Positions 15,455 through 24,598 of a stretch of DNA of 64,000 bases are shown here, one piece after another. Position 1 is the first letter of the stretch. Each line of letters starts with the position of its first letter. Below the pieces are notes generated by a model that saw nothing but the letters and a program-made list of their open reading frames with translations, did no database searches and had not been told where the DNA came from. The stretch lies in the NCBI RefSeq assembly GCF_028550595.1, contig NZ_JAQQGN010000003.1:310001-374000 (forward strand), given 5' to 3'. A program made the position numbers and the translations under genes. Origin of the DNA: Luteimonas sp. BLCC-B24 (GTDB lineage: Bacteria > Pseudomonadota > Gammaproteobacteria > Xanthomonadales > Xanthomonadaceae).

Positions 15455-17185
15455 TCAGCGGCCGCGCAGCTTCAGGCCCACCACCAGCGGGTCGTGATCC
15501 GAGCTGCGCCACGGGCCGCTCGCCTCGCGCGCGCGCATGTCGTCCGGTTCGTCGGCATTGGTGTGCCACTTCGCCGCGCCGACCACGCGCGCGGCCAGCG
15601 CCCGGCTCAGCAGCGCGTGGTCCAGTCGTCCGGCCTGACCGTTGAAGACGAAACTGTGTGCCGGCGCGTCCGGACCCGCGGCGAAGGGGTCGCGCCAGCC
15701 GGCGTCGTAGAACAGGCGCAGCGGATCCTCGCGGGCGTAGGCGTTGAAATCGCCGACCACCGCCACGCGCTCGCCGGCGCCGGTGGGCGCCGTCGCCAGC
15801 CATTCCAGCAGGCGGCGCGCCGATTCGGTGCGCGTGGCGTTCCAGCAGGCCTGGCCGTCGCCGGTGTCGGCATCGGCCCCGTCGGCGTTGCCGCAGCCCT
15901 TGGATTTGAAGTGCACGGCGACGACGCTGAAGTCCGCGCCGTCGGGCCGGCCGCCGCGCACGGGCACGAAGGCCTGGGCCAGCGGCGCCCGGCTGTAACG
16001 CGCAAACGGGCCGCCGCCGAGCGTGGCCGCGGCGCCCTTCGGCTGCACGCGCGTGGCCCGGTAGATCAGGCCCACGCGGATCGCGTCCGTGCCCGGCCCC
16101 GTGCCCGCGTCGACGAAGCGCCAGTCGCGCGCCGGACCGGCGGCGTTGAGCGCATCGACCAGTTGGGCGAGGCTGGACGCGGCGTCGTAGCCGTCGTTCT
16201 CGAGTTCCATCAGCGCGGCCACGTCGACGTCGAGCGCGGTGATCGTCGCCACCAGGCCCTCGAGCTGACGCGCGTACTGGGCCGGCGTTTCGGCGCCGCG
16301 CGCGGTCGGAAAGCCGCCGCCGCGCCCGTCGCCGTTGAACAGGTTCTCGAGATTGAACGCGGCGATGCGCACGTCGCCCGGCACCTGCGGCGGGGCGGGG
16401 CGCGGCGCGGGCTGCACCTGCACGGGCGCGGTGAGCTGCAGGCGCCAGGCGCCGTGGCGGTGATCGACGATGCCTTCGACGCCGGTCAGCACGCTGCCGC
16501 TGCGCAGGGCGCGCGCGGTCTCGGGCAGGTACCAGGGCACGCCGTCGGCCGGTGCGTCATTGCGGCCGTCGTCGATCAGGACGCGGCGGCTGTCGTTCGC
16601 GGCCTGCACCATCGCCGCCTGGACGCCGGGCCAGGCGATCTCCGTGGGCACGTAGAGCCGTCCGTCGACACTGGTGACCAGGGTGCCGCGGGTCGCGCGC
16701 TCGTGCTGGCCGCTGACGGTCAAGGGCGCTTCGATCCGCACCCACTGTCCGGCCAGCCGCGACCAGTCGCCGGGCGCGCTGGCCAGACGCAACGGCGCCA
16801 GCGTCGGTGCCGGCGCGGTGAGCGTGTCGATGCGGGCCGGCTGCAGGGTGGGCACGCGATCGAGGCTGCGCAACGTGCCGCTCACCCGCACGTGGGCACC
16901 GGCCGCAGGCGCGGGCATGCCGTCGACGGTTTCGACGAACACCGCTGCGGGCTGGTCACGGCCCGGCGTCGCCGACTGCAGGAACCAGCCGCCCAAACCC
17001 TCGGCGAACGCGCCGGTCACCCGGCCCTCGATGACGGCCTCGCGCGCCGCCAGGGCCGGCGCATCGACGACCGGTGAGGCATCGACGACCGCCGGTGCGG
17101 CGGGCGCGGTCGCGCGGCAGGCGGCGAGCAGGGCGCAGGCGAGCAGACCGGGCAGTAGACGGGAGGCGGGGCGGGGCAGCGACAT
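15455..17185 (-). CDS. ExeM/NucH-family extracellular endonuclease lipoprotein
   Basis: A 576-residue secreted nuclease. ATG 17185 has GGAG nine bases upstream; an ATG at 17194 sits too close to it. A lipobox-like LLAAC puts the acylated Cys at 23. An OB-fold-type region (roughly residues 40-240) precedes the endonuclease/exonuclease/phosphatase domain, which starts at VRIAAFNLENLFNGDG. That domain continues with LMELENDGYD, VAVHFKSKGCG, VVGDFNAYAREDP and the terminal SSDHDPLVV. These are the Asn, Glu, Asp/Asn and Asp-His metal and catalytic residues of the EEP superfamily. ExeM-type enzymes degrade extracellular DNA, for phosphate scavenging or biofilm remodelling. It is probably anchored in the outer envelope. 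Confidence 0.88.
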   Translation of the reverse strand: MSLPRPASRLLPGLLACALLAACRATAPAAPAVVDASPVVDAPALAAREAVIEGRVTGAFAEGLGGWFLQSATPGRDQPAAVFVETVDGMPAPAAGAHVRVSGTLRSLDRVPTLQPARIDTLTAPAPTLAPLRLASAPGDWSRLAGQWVRIEAPLTVSGQHERATRGTLVTSVDGRLYVPTEIAWPGVQAAMVQAANDSRRVLIDDGRNDAPADGVPWYLPETARALRSGSVLTGVEGIVDHRHGAWRLQLTAPVQVQPAPRPAPPQVPGDVRIAAFNLENLFNGDGRGGGFPTARGAETPAQYARQLEGLVATITALDVDVAALMELENDGYDAASSLAQLVDALNAAGPARDWRFVDAGTGPGTDAIRVGLIYRATRVQPKGAAATLGGGPFARYSRAPLAQAFVPVRGGRPDGADFSVVAVHFKSKGCGNADGADADTGDGQACWNATRTESARRLLEWLATAPTGAGERVAVVGDFNAYAREDPLRLFYDAGWRDPFAAGPDAPAHSFVFNGQAGRLDHALLSRALAARVVGAAKWHTNADEPDDMRAREASGPWRSSDHDPLVVGLKLRGR

Positions 17186-17273
17186 CGGGCACATCTCCAG
17201 CGGCCCGGAGGCCTGATACGACGCCGCCGCCCCGGAAGGCGGCGTCCACGACGGGCGAAAGGCCCGCGCGCAG

Positions 17274-17783
17274 TTATTTGAGGTTGTCGATCATCCAGTC
17301 GACGGCGGCGTGCATCTGCTCGTCGTTGAGCGCCGGGTTGCCGCCGCGCGCCGGCATCACACCGGCGGCGCCGGTGAAGCCCTCGATCGAGTGCCGGTAC
17401 AGGGTTTCGGTGCCCTGGGCGATGCGGGCATCCCAGTGCTGGTGATCGAGTGTCGGCGCGCCGCCGGCGCCCGAGGTGTGGCAGCCCGCGCAGAGGTTCT
17501 GGTAGATCACCGCGCCGTCGAGCGTGCCGCCGTAGGCGGACTGCGCGGCGGCTGCGGCCGCGGCAGTGGCCGCCGCCTGCGCCGCGGCGCCGGTGGCGCC
17601 GGCGTACACCGCGCCGACGGGCGCGATCCGCGCTTCGGTGCGCTTGGCCACGTTCGGCGGCGTTTCGGTGGGCACCGACTTGTGCAGGAACCAGGCACCG
17701 ATGATGAGGCCCAGGGTGACGATGGACAGAAACACCAGCACCAGCGAGAAACGCTTGAGGAATTCGAGATCGTAATTACGCAC
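17274..17783 (-). CDS. Cytochrome c5-type membrane-anchored cytochrome
   Basis: A 169-residue c-type cytochrome. An uncleaved hydrophobic helix (about residues 13-33) anchors it to the inner membrane. An Ala-rich linker (62-82) follows, then a single heme site CAGCH with Cys98, Cys101 and His102. GVMPARGGNP about 40 residues later supplies the axial Met. This is the cytochrome c5 family, periplasmic electron carriers to terminal oxidases. It is therefore a candidate donor for the aa3 oxidase encoded at 31.7-36 kb, although the genes are not linked. The two hairpins downstream (about 17220-17265) lack T-runs. Confidence 0.9.
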   Translation of the reverse strand: MRNYDLEFLKRFSLVLVFLSIVTLGLIIGAWFLHKSVPTETPPNVAKRTEARIAPVGAVYAGATGAAAQAAATAAAAAAAQSAYGGTLDGAVIYQNLCAGCHTSGAGGAPTLDHQHWDARIAQGTETLYRHSIEGFTGAAGVMPARGGNPALNDEQMHAAVDWMIDNLK

Positions 17784-18165
17784 GAAACACCCTTGGCGGC
17801 ATGGCCCTCGGCCACAGCTGCGGCCGAGTATACGGGCAGGGTTTCAAGAATGCTGCGGCCACGCGGGCACGGTCGGACCGCGCGGCGCCGCCTCGTGGCC
17901 GGGCCTCGGCCGCATGCCTCGGCATGCGCACGACTGCCGCGGCGCCCCCATCGCGCGCGGTGCCGGCGGCCGACGTGCGCTCACGGAACGCGGTCCTGCG
18001 ACGCGGGCGCGATGGTGGGGGCGCGGAGGCGCGTCGCACGCGGGACATCCGTGCCTGATCGCGCGGCGGCGCGGGCGAGGGGCCACGGCCGACCGAGCGC
18101 CGCCCCCGAGGGCCGCAGCGCGTGCGAGGCGAGCCGTGCGCCCCTGCGCGCGCGCCGGCGACGCC
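17784..18165. other. Intergenic 382 bases, nothing recognised
   Basis: This very GC-rich stretch lies between the cytochrome c5 gene start and the ETF-QO stop. The frames through it are Arg/Ala-rich and show no start with a ribosome site or recognisable motif. No terminator-like T-run was seen. Confidence 0.5.
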
Positions 18166-19851
18166 TCACATGCCGGCGTAGTTCGGTCCGCCGCCGCCCT
18201 GCGGTGCGACCCAGACGATGTTCTGGGTGGGATCCTTGATGTCGCAGGTCTTGCAGTGCACGCAGTTCTGCGCGTTGATCCGCAGGAACGGGCCGTCGGG
18301 GCCGTCGAGGTATTCGTAGACCGCGGCCGGGCAGTAGCGCGCCTCGGGGCCGGCGTAGGTCGCCAGGTTCACGTCGACCGGCACCGACGCATCCTTCAGC
18401 GTGAGGTGGGCCGGCTGGTCCTCGTCGTGATTGGTGCTCGACAGGTACACCGAGCTCAGGCGGTCGAAGGTCAGCACGCCGTCGGGCCTGGGATAGTCGA
18501 TCTTCGCGTGCTGCGCCGCCGGCTCGAGGCAGGCGTGATCGGGCCTGTCGCGGTGGATCGTCCACGGCGGCACGCGCATGCCGAGCCTGGGCAGCAGCCA
18601 CTGTTCGATGCCGGTCATCAGCGTCGCGGTGGTGCGGCCCTTCTTGAACCACTGCTTGAAGTTCTTGGCCTGCGACAGCTCGGCGTGCAGCCAGCTCGAC
18701 TCGAATGCGGCCGGATACGCGGTGAGCTCGTCGCCGCCGCGGTCTTCGCCGAGTGCGGCGAAGGCGGCCTCGGCGGCGAGCATGCCGGTCTTGATCGCGG
18801 CGTGGCTGCCCTTGATGCGACTGGCGTTGAGCGTGCCGGCCTCGCAGCCGACGAAGGCGCCGCCGGGGAACACCAGCTTCGGGATCGACAGCAGGCCGCC
18901 GGCGGTGATCGAGCGCGCGCCGTAGCCGATGCGGGTGCCGCCTTCGAGATATTTGCGGATCGCAGGATGCGTCTTGAAGCGCTGGAACTCCTCGAACGGG
19001 CTCAGCCACGGATTCCGGTAGTCGAGCCCGACCACCAGGCCGATCGCGACCTTGCCGTCCTCGGCGTGGTACAGGAACGAGCCACCGTAGGTGTCGTCGG
19101 TCAGCGGCCAGCCGGCGGTGTGCACCACCAGCCCCGGCTCGTGCTTCGCCGGATCGACCTGCCACAGCTCCTTGATGCCGATGCCGTAGCTCTGCGGATC
19201 GCGGCCCTCGTCGAGCGCGAACTTCGCGATCAGTTCCCGGCCGAGCTGCCCGCGCGAGCCTTCGGCGAAGATCGTGTACTTGGCCAGCAGTTCCATGCCG
19301 AGCTGGAATTCCGCGGTCGGCTGCCCGTCCTTGCCGATGCCGAGGTTGCCGGTGGCGACGCCGCGCACGCGGCCGTCGTCGGCGTACAGCACCTCGGCCG
19401 CGGCGAAGCCCGGAAAGATCTCCACGCCCAGCGCTTCGGCCTGCGTCGCCAGCCAGCGCGTGACCGCGCCCAGGCTGACGATGTAGTTGCCGTGGTTCTT
19501 GAAGCAGTCGGGCAGGAAGAACGCCGGCGTGGACTTCGCGCCGGTTTCGTCGAGGAACAGGAATTCATCGCGCGTGACCGCCTGCTTGAGCGGCGCGCCC
19601 TTTTCCTTCCAGTCGGGAATCAGTTCGGTGAGGGCACGCGGGTCGATGATCGCGCCCGAGAGAATGTGCGCGCCCGGCTCGGAGCCCTTCTCCAGCACGC
19701 ACACCGAGACCTCGCGCCCGGCGTCGGCCGCCAGCTGCTTGAGCCGGATCGCGGTCGACAGGCCGCCGGGGCCTGCGCCCACGACGACGACGTCGTACTC
19801 CATCGATTCGCGCGGGCCGTGGGTGTCGAGCAGTTCCTGGGGTGTCGTCAT
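18166..19851 (-). CDS. Electron transfer flavoprotein-ubiquinone oxidoreductase
   Basis: A 561-residue ETF-QO. The FAD-binding motif VVVVGAGPGGLSTAIRL starts at residue 21. The 4Fe-4S cluster is bound by Cys507 (YCPAAVYEY) and Cys530, Cys533 and Cys536 (NCVHCKTCDIKDPTQNI). Length and domain order match the mitochondrial and proteobacterial enzyme. It takes electrons from reduced ETF, fed by acyl-CoA and amino-acid dehydrogenases, and passes them to ubiquinone at the inner membrane. The ETF subunit genes are not in this window. With FadL and PutA in the same region it fits a fatty-acid- and amino-acid-using respiratory metabolism. Confidence 0.96.
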   Translation of the reverse strand: MTTPQELLDTHGPRESMEYDVVVVGAGPGGLSTAIRLKQLAADAGREVSVCVLEKGSEPGAHILSGAIIDPRALTELIPDWKEKGAPLKQAVTRDEFLFLDETGAKSTPAFFLPDCFKNHGNYIVSLGAVTRWLATQAEALGVEIFPGFAAAEVLYADDGRVRGVATGNLGIGKDGQPTAEFQLGMELLAKYTIFAEGSRGQLGRELIAKFALDEGRDPQSYGIGIKELWQVDPAKHEPGLVVHTAGWPLTDDTYGGSFLYHAEDGKVAIGLVVGLDYRNPWLSPFEEFQRFKTHPAIRKYLEGGTRIGYGARSITAGGLLSIPKLVFPGGAFVGCEAGTLNASRIKGSHAAIKTGMLAAEAAFAALGEDRGGDELTAYPAAFESSWLHAELSQAKNFKQWFKKGRTTATLMTGIEQWLLPRLGMRVPPWTIHRDRPDHACLEPAAQHAKIDYPRPDGVLTFDRLSSVYLSSTNHDEDQPAHLTLKDASVPVDVNLATYAGPEARYCPAAVYEYLDGPDGPFLRINAQNCVHCKTCDIKDPTQNIVWVAPQGGGGPNYAGM

Positions 19852-19961
19852 CGTTGCCTTGGGCGGTGAGCCTGGGTGACGGGGCGTGCGTCGAGCATCG
19901 CAATCGCGATGCGACGGCCGCGTGGGCGTCGGAGTTTAGCGCGGGCCTCGGCCCGCACGGA

Positions 19962-20285
19962 TCAGCGCGGGCGCGCGGGCAGCGGGAACGGCGTGACCAC
20001 CTTCTCGCCGGATTCGGCGTCGCGGATCGACGACTGGCCCTTGCGCTCCACATCCTCGATCCGCAGCACGCTCTGCATCGGCAGGTGCAGCGTGCGCGTG
20101 TCGCGGAACTCTTCGCGCAGGCGTTCCTCGGTCGGATCGACCACCAGCCCCTCGTGCACGTCGAACACCAGATCCGACACCTCGACGAAGCCCCACAGCC
20201 GCCCGCTCTCCACCCGCCGCGCGTACAGCGCGTAGATCTTGCCGTGGCTGAGGAAGGTGATCTTGTGCAGGGTCTTGGGGGTCAT
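19962..20285 (-). CDS. DUF1820-family protein
   Basis: A 107-residue cytoplasmic protein starting MTPKTLHKITFLSHGKIYAL. It has a beta-rich N-terminal half (KIYALYARRVESGRLWGFVE) and acidic segments VVDPTEERLREEF and RIEDVERKG. The length and the HGK-x-YELYAR-type opening match the DUF1820 family, found across gammaproteobacteria and without known function. ATG 20285 is chosen; the longer frame to 20360 runs back into the intergenic repeat. An inverted repeat element precedes the start, so its promoter must lie within or beyond that repeat. Confidence 0.85.
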   Translation of the reverse strand: MTPKTLHKITFLSHGKIYALYARRVESGRLWGFVEVSDLVFDVHEGLVVDPTEERLREEFRDTRTLHLPMQSVLRIEDVERKGQSSIRDAESGEKVVTPFPLPARPR

Positions 20286-20295
20286 GGCGCAATTG

Positions 20296-20391
20296 TAGAA
20301 GCCGGGATTGGGGATTCGGGAGGCGGGATTCGAAGACGCTGCATGGAGTCGCTGCTGCAAATCCCCAATCCCGACGCCCGAATCCCGGCCC
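20296..20391. repeat. Intergenic inverted repeat (GGGATTGGGGATTCGGG type)
   Basis: The left arm contains GGGATTGGGGATTCGGG and GGGATTCG. The right arm contains AATCCCCAATCCCG and CCCGAATCCCGG. The arms are complementary around a roughly 30-base spacer, so the transcript would fold into a long hairpin. The same unit recurs at 46.4 kb, and a diverged relative occurs at 36.05 kb. Confidence 0.8.
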
Positions 20392-21102
20392 TCAGTACCC
20401 CTTCAGCCGCCGCAGCCGTTGCCCGATCGCATGGCGCGAGAGCAGGGCGAAGACCACGCCGAACAGGAAGCCGGCCACGTGCGCGGCCCAGGCGACGGCG
20501 CCGTAGGCCGGGCCGATGTAGGCGAAGAACACCTGCAGCACCGCCCAGATGCCGATCAGCAGCGAGGCCGGGGCGCGCACGAATTCCAGGAACAGGCCCA
20601 GCGGCACCACGACGCCGAGCCGCGCGCGCGGGAACAGCGCCAGATACGCGCCGATCAGCGCCGACACCGCGCCGCTCGCGCCGATGATCAGCCGGTCGGG
20701 TGCGCCGATCACCAGCACCGCGGCCAGGTTCGCCAGCGCGCCGCCGACCAGGAACAGGAGCAACAGCCGCCAGGCGCCCATCAGCCGCTCGGCCGGCAGG
20801 CCGAAGATCAGCAGGAACACCAGGTTGCCGAGCAGATGCGCCCAGTCGGCATGCAGGAACAGCGCCGTGAACAGGCGCAGCCACGGCCCGGGATCGAGCC
20901 AGTTCACCTGCACGCCGTCGGTGCCCACCGGCGTGCCGTACAGCGCGCCCCAGTCCAGCAGCAAGGCGTACTGGTCGGTGGCCGAGCGGGTCAGCGCCCA
21001 CAGGAAGGCTGCCCACAACAGCGCGCACAGCATCGGCACGGCCCAGCGGAACGGGGCCTGGTCGCGGCGTCGGGGAACGGAAATGAACATCGTGGCGGCC
21101 AT
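20392..21102 (-). CDS. Rhomboid-family intramembrane serine protease
   Basis: A 236-residue polytopic membrane protein with about six helices. The catalytic dyad is Ser143 in IIGASGAVSALIG and His208 in AAHVAGFLFG. HADWAHLLGNLVFL (84-97) is the conserved His/Asn region of helix 2, and GAWRLLLLFLVGG follows it. Rhomboids cleave transmembrane substrates inside the bilayer; the bacterial substrates are mostly unknown. The start is ATG 21102, with ATG 21090 as an alternative. The gene is divergent from fadL and separated from DUF1820 only by the repeat element, so the two minus-strand genes may be cotranscribed. Confidence 0.92.
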   Translation of the reverse strand: MAATMFISVPRRRDQAPFRWAVPMLCALLWAAFLWALTRSATDQYALLLDWGALYGTPVGTDGVQVNWLDPGPWLRLFTALFLHADWAHLLGNLVFLLIFGLPAERLMGAWRLLLLFLVGGALANLAAVLVIGAPDRLIIGASGAVSALIGAYLALFPRARLGVVVPLGLFLEFVRAPASLLIGIWAVLQVFFAYIGPAYGAVAWAAHVAGFLFGVVFALLSRHAIGQRLRRLKGY

Positions 21103-21326
21103 TGTCGGACGGGACGGACGGCGCGGCAAAACCCGGCATGCCGACGCGTGGAAAATGCCGCAGCGCAGCACGGGTCCAGACGGGCACGTACGGTATCATC
21201 CGCCCCGCTGCGCGCGTTCGGGAGGGGAATTCCGACAGGCGACGACGACGCAAGGGGGCCTGGTCACGTCCGGCGGAGCAACCACACTCGAAGTTTCAGA
21301 TGTCTTTTTCGGAGAGAACGCGACAC

Positions 21327-22655
21327 ATGGCTACCACCCCCCGCTTCATCCAGTGCACGGCGCTGGCCCTCGGCGTCGCCGGCGCGCTGGCGTTCGCCGG
21401 CCAGGCCCAGGCGGCCGGCTTCCAGCTCAAGGAAAACAGCGTCAAGTCGCAGGGCACCTCGTTCGCCGGCACCGCCGCGAAGACCGGCGACAGCTCGGTC
21501 GTGACCAACAACCCCGCGGTGATGACCCAGTTCGAAGGCACCACGGTCCAGGCCGACCTGACGGTCATCGACCTCAACTATGAATTCCAGGGCAGCGGCC
21601 GCGACGCGCTCGGCCGTCCCCTGAGCGGCGGCAACGGCGGCAACGCCGGCGACGTCACCCCGGTGCCGGCGCTGTCGGTCGTGCACAAGCTCGACAACGG
21701 CGTCGCGCTCGGCGCGATGATCAGCGCCCCGTTCGGCCTGAAGACCGAATACGACGCGGGCTGGGTCGGCCGCTACGCCGCGCAGACCTCGGACGTGAAG
21801 ATCGTCGACCTGACCCTGTCGGGCGCGCTCGACATCACCGACCGCTTCTCGGTGGGCCTGGGCGTGATCGCCTCGCGCGCCGACGTGACCCTGTCGCGCG
21901 CGGTCGACTTCGGCGCGCTGCTGGCGCAGTCGGGCGTGCCCGGCTTCCTGCCGCAGAGCGCGGACGGCCTGGCCGAGATCCAGGGCGACGACAACGGCTT
22001 CGGCTGGCTGGTCGGCGCGCACTTCCGCCCGACCGACACCGTCGCCATCGGCGTGAGCTACCGCTCCGAGATCGACTACGAACTGCGCGGCACCGCCGAC
22101 TGGACCGTGCCGGGCAACGCCGCGGCCGTGTTCGGCCAGGTGCGTCCGGGCCTGTTCCTCGATGGTCCCGGCGGCGCCGATCTGACCACGCCGTCGATCC
22201 TCAACGTCGGCGCCACCTGGCAGGTCACCGATGCGCTGATGCTGTCGGCCACCTACGCCGAGACCGGCTGGTCGTCGCTGCGCGAAGTGCGCATCCAGTT
22301 CGACAACCCGGACCCGGATTCGGTCGAGCCGTTCGAGTGGCGTGACACCTACTTCGCCGCCCTCGGCGCCGAATACGCGCTCAACCCGTCGTGGAAGATC
22401 CGTGGCGGCGTCGCGTACGACGAAACCCCGACCAGCCTCGCCCACCGCACCCCGCGCCTGCCCGATGCGAACCGCATCTTCTACTCGGTCGGCGCGACCT
22501 GGGCGATGAGCGACGCGTTCGACGTCAACTTCGCCTACACCCGCATCGAGCCGCGCAACCCGCGCATCGACACCACCAGCGGCGGCAGCCGCGTCGCCGG
22601 TGGCTTCGACGGCAACGCCAACCTGTTCGGCGTGTCGGCGCAGTACCGCTTCTGA
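21327..22655 (+). CDS. FadL-family outer-membrane long-chain fatty acid transporter
   Basis: A 442-residue outer-membrane beta-barrel. The signal peptide (about residues 1-29) ends AFAGQAQA; the mature start AGFQLKENSVKSQGTSFAG forms the FadL hatch region. The NPA motif (VVTNNPAVMTQF) and APFGLKTEY are family hallmarks, and the protein ends in aromatic Phe (SAQYRF) as required by the BAM complex. A GGAGAG ribosome site precedes ATG 21327, and a TATCAT element lies at about 21194-21199. It takes up long-chain fatty acids or other hydrophobic compounds. A terminator with a UUCG loop follows. Confidence 0.94.
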   Translation: MATTPRFIQCTALALGVAGALAFAGQAQAAGFQLKENSVKSQGTSFAGTAAKTGDSSVVTNNPAVMTQFEGTTVQADLTVIDLNYEFQGSGRDALGRPLSGGNGGNAGDVTPVPALSVVHKLDNGVALGAMISAPFGLKTEYDAGWVGRYAAQTSDVKIVDLTLSGALDITDRFSVGLGVIASRADVTLSRAVDFGALLAQSGVPGFLPQSADGLAEIQGDDNGFGWLVGAHFRPTDTVAIGVSYRSEIDYELRGTADWTVPGNAAAVFGQVRPGLFLDGPGGADLTTPSILNVGATWQVTDALMLSATYAETGWSSLREVRIQFDNPDPDSVEPFEWRDTYFAALGAEYALNPSWKIRGGVAYDETPTSLAHRTPRLPDANRIFYSVGATWAMSDAFDVNFAYTRIEPRNPRIDTTSGGSRVAGGFDGNANLFGVSAQYRF

Positions 22656-22689
22656 TCCGGCGGTCCCGATGCCGGGACTTTGCACGACG

Positions 22690-22716
22690 AAAAGCCCCGC
22701 TTCGGCGGGGCTTTTT
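22690..22716. terminator. Bidirectional Rho-independent terminator, UUCG tetraloop
   Basis: AAAGCCCCGC and GCGGGGCTTT pair perfectly around the stable TTCG loop, with TTTTT on the right and AAAA on the left. It sits between the convergent fadL and GGDEF/EAL genes and can serve both. Confidence 0.92.
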
Positions 22717-22759
22717 CGTTGCGGCCGTAATCGATGCCGGGCCCGTTGCCGCGCCGGCG

Positions 22760-24598
22760 TCAGCCGGCCCGGACCGCCTGCGCCGATGGCCCCCATTGCG
22801 CGCGCACATCGTCCGGCGGCAGCGGCCGCGCGATCCGGTAGCCCTGGATCTGGTCGCAGCCGGCGGCCCGCAGAAAGTCGTGCTGGGCCTGGGTCTCCAC
22901 GCCTTCGGCCACCACGCACAGGCCGAGTCCGTGCGCCATGGCCAGGATCGCGGTGGTGATGGCCTCGCCGTCGCCGGGAATGCCGCGTACGAAGGTCATG
23001 TCGATCTTCAGCGCGTCGATCGGCAGGCGCTGGAGATAGGCCATCGACGAATAGCCCGTGCCGAAATCGTCGATCGCCAGGCGCAGCCCGCGCGCGCGCA
23101 GGCGTGCCAGCAGGGCGATCGCGAGGTCGGTCTCTTCCATCAGCACGCTTTCGGTGATCTCCAGCTCGAGGCACGCGGGCGCCAGCCCGTGCGCTTCGAG
23201 CAGCGCGTCGATGAAGTCGGGCAGCTGTTCGTCGCGGGTCTGGCGGACCGACAGGTTGACCGCGACGCGCACGCCCTCGAAGCCCGCCTGGCGCCAGGCG
23301 GCGAGCTGACGGCAGGCCTCGCGCAGCACCCAGCGGCCGATCGGCACGATGAGGCCGGACTCCTCGGCGAGCGGCACGAACACCGCCGGCGACACCGGCC
23401 CCAGCGTCGGATGCTCCCAGCGCAGCAGGGCCTCGACGCCGGTCAGCGCCCCAGTGCGGGTATCGACCTGGGCCTGGTAGTGCAGGGCCAGGCCGTCGGC
23501 ATCGAGCGCGCGGCGCAGATCGTTCTGCAGACGCACGCGTTCGGCCATCGCCTCGCGCAGCCGCGGGTCGTAGAACGCGACGCGATTGCGGCCGTGGCGT
23601 TTCGCCTCGTACATCGCCGCGTCGGCGTTGCCGGCCAGGTCGTGGAACTCGCCGGAGTCCTGCGGATACAGGCTCACGCCGGCGCTGGCGGTGACGTAGA
23701 GCTCGTGGCCGGCGATCCGGAACGGCTCGGCGAACTGGGCCAGCACCCGCTGCGCGACCGCATCGGCCTCGGCGGCCGAGGCGATGGGGTGCATCAGGAC
23801 CGCGAATTCGTCCCCGCCGAGCCGGAACAGCTGGTCGTCGGCACGGATCGCCGAGGCCAGCCGCGTGCCGACCTGTCGCAGGAGTTCGTCGCCGCCGAGG
23901 TGGCCCAGCGTGTCGTTGATCTCCTTGAACCGGTCCATGTCCAGCTGCAGCAGCGCATGCCTCGATTGCGCACGCGCATCGCGCGCGCGGTGCAGCGTGG
24001 CGTTGAAGGCGTTGCGGTTGCGCTGGCCGGTGACCGGGTCGTGGTGCGCGAGATGGTCGAGCCGCGCCTCGGCCAGACGCATGCGTATCCGCATCCGGCG
24101 CAGCAGCGGCAGGCTCAGCGCCAGCGCGACCAGGGCCGCGACCAGGAACGCGCCCGCGAACGCCAGCAGGCGGGTGAACACGCGCTGCAGCGAGACCTCG
24201 AGTACGACCGTGCCGAGCGGCGTGCCGGCGTGCTCGATCGGCGCGGTCACCCGCGTGCAGTCCAGGCCGCAGTCACGCGTGCCGTCGGCCGCGCCCGCGG
24301 CGACGTAGGTCGCCAGCACGCGGCCGGTCTCGTCCTCGATGCGTGCCGCGCGCACGGTGGACGCCGCGCTGAGCGCGTCGAGCATTTCCGCCGCGACCAC
24401 GCGGTCGTCGAACAGCACCGCGGCGGCGCTGTTGAGGGCGACGATGCGGGCCTGGGCGTCGGCGTCCTCGACCAGCTCCCGACGCAGGCCGACGAGCTGC
24501 AGCAGCGCCAGCACCACGCCGGCCAGCGTCAGCACCAGAACCGAGGCGAGCAGGCTGGAGCGTTCGAAGCTGCGACCCAGGCGATCGGCGCCGATCAC
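22760..24598 (-). CDS. Membrane sensor GGDEF/EAL protein (YfiN-like input)
   Basis: A 612-residue c-di-GMP enzyme. Transmembrane helix 1 (about 15-36) and helix 2 (about 143-165) flank a roughly 105-residue periplasmic segment like the CHASE8 domain of YfiN/TpbB. The GGDEF motif is intact (261-265), with an inhibitory RxxD site at 252-255, exactly five residues upstream. The EAL domain starts near 365 with EALLRW (389-394) and contains IDDFGTGYSS and VVAEGVET. Both catalytic halves look competent, so net synthesis or breakdown cannot be predicted. It is the last gene of a coupled set with a YfiR-like protein and a TonB-dependent receptor. Confidence 0.94.
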   Translation of the reverse strand: MIGADRLGRSFERSSLLASVLVLTLAGVVLALLQLVGLRRELVEDADAQARIVALNSAAAVLFDDRVVAAEMLDALSAASTVRAARIEDETGRVLATYVAAGAADGTRDCGLDCTRVTAPIEHAGTPLGTVVLEVSLQRVFTRLLAFAGAFLVAALVALALSLPLLRRMRIRMRLAEARLDHLAHHDPVTGQRNRNAFNATLHRARDARAQSRHALLQLDMDRFKEINDTLGHLGGDELLRQVGTRLASAIRADDQLFRLGGDEFAVLMHPIASAAEADAVAQRVLAQFAEPFRIAGHELYVTASAGVSLYPQDSGEFHDLAGNADAAMYEAKRHGRNRVAFYDPRLREAMAERVRLQNDLRRALDADGLALHYQAQVDTRTGALTGVEALLRWEHPTLGPVSPAVFVPLAEESGLIVPIGRWVLREACRQLAAWRQAGFEGVRVAVNLSVRQTRDEQLPDFIDALLEAHGLAPACLELEITESVLMEETDLAIALLARLRARGLRLAIDDFGTGYSSMAYLQRLPIDALKIDMTFVRGIPGDGEAITTAILAMAHGLGLCVVAEGVETQAQHDFLRAAGCDQIQGYRIARPLPPDDVRAQWGPSAQAVRAG

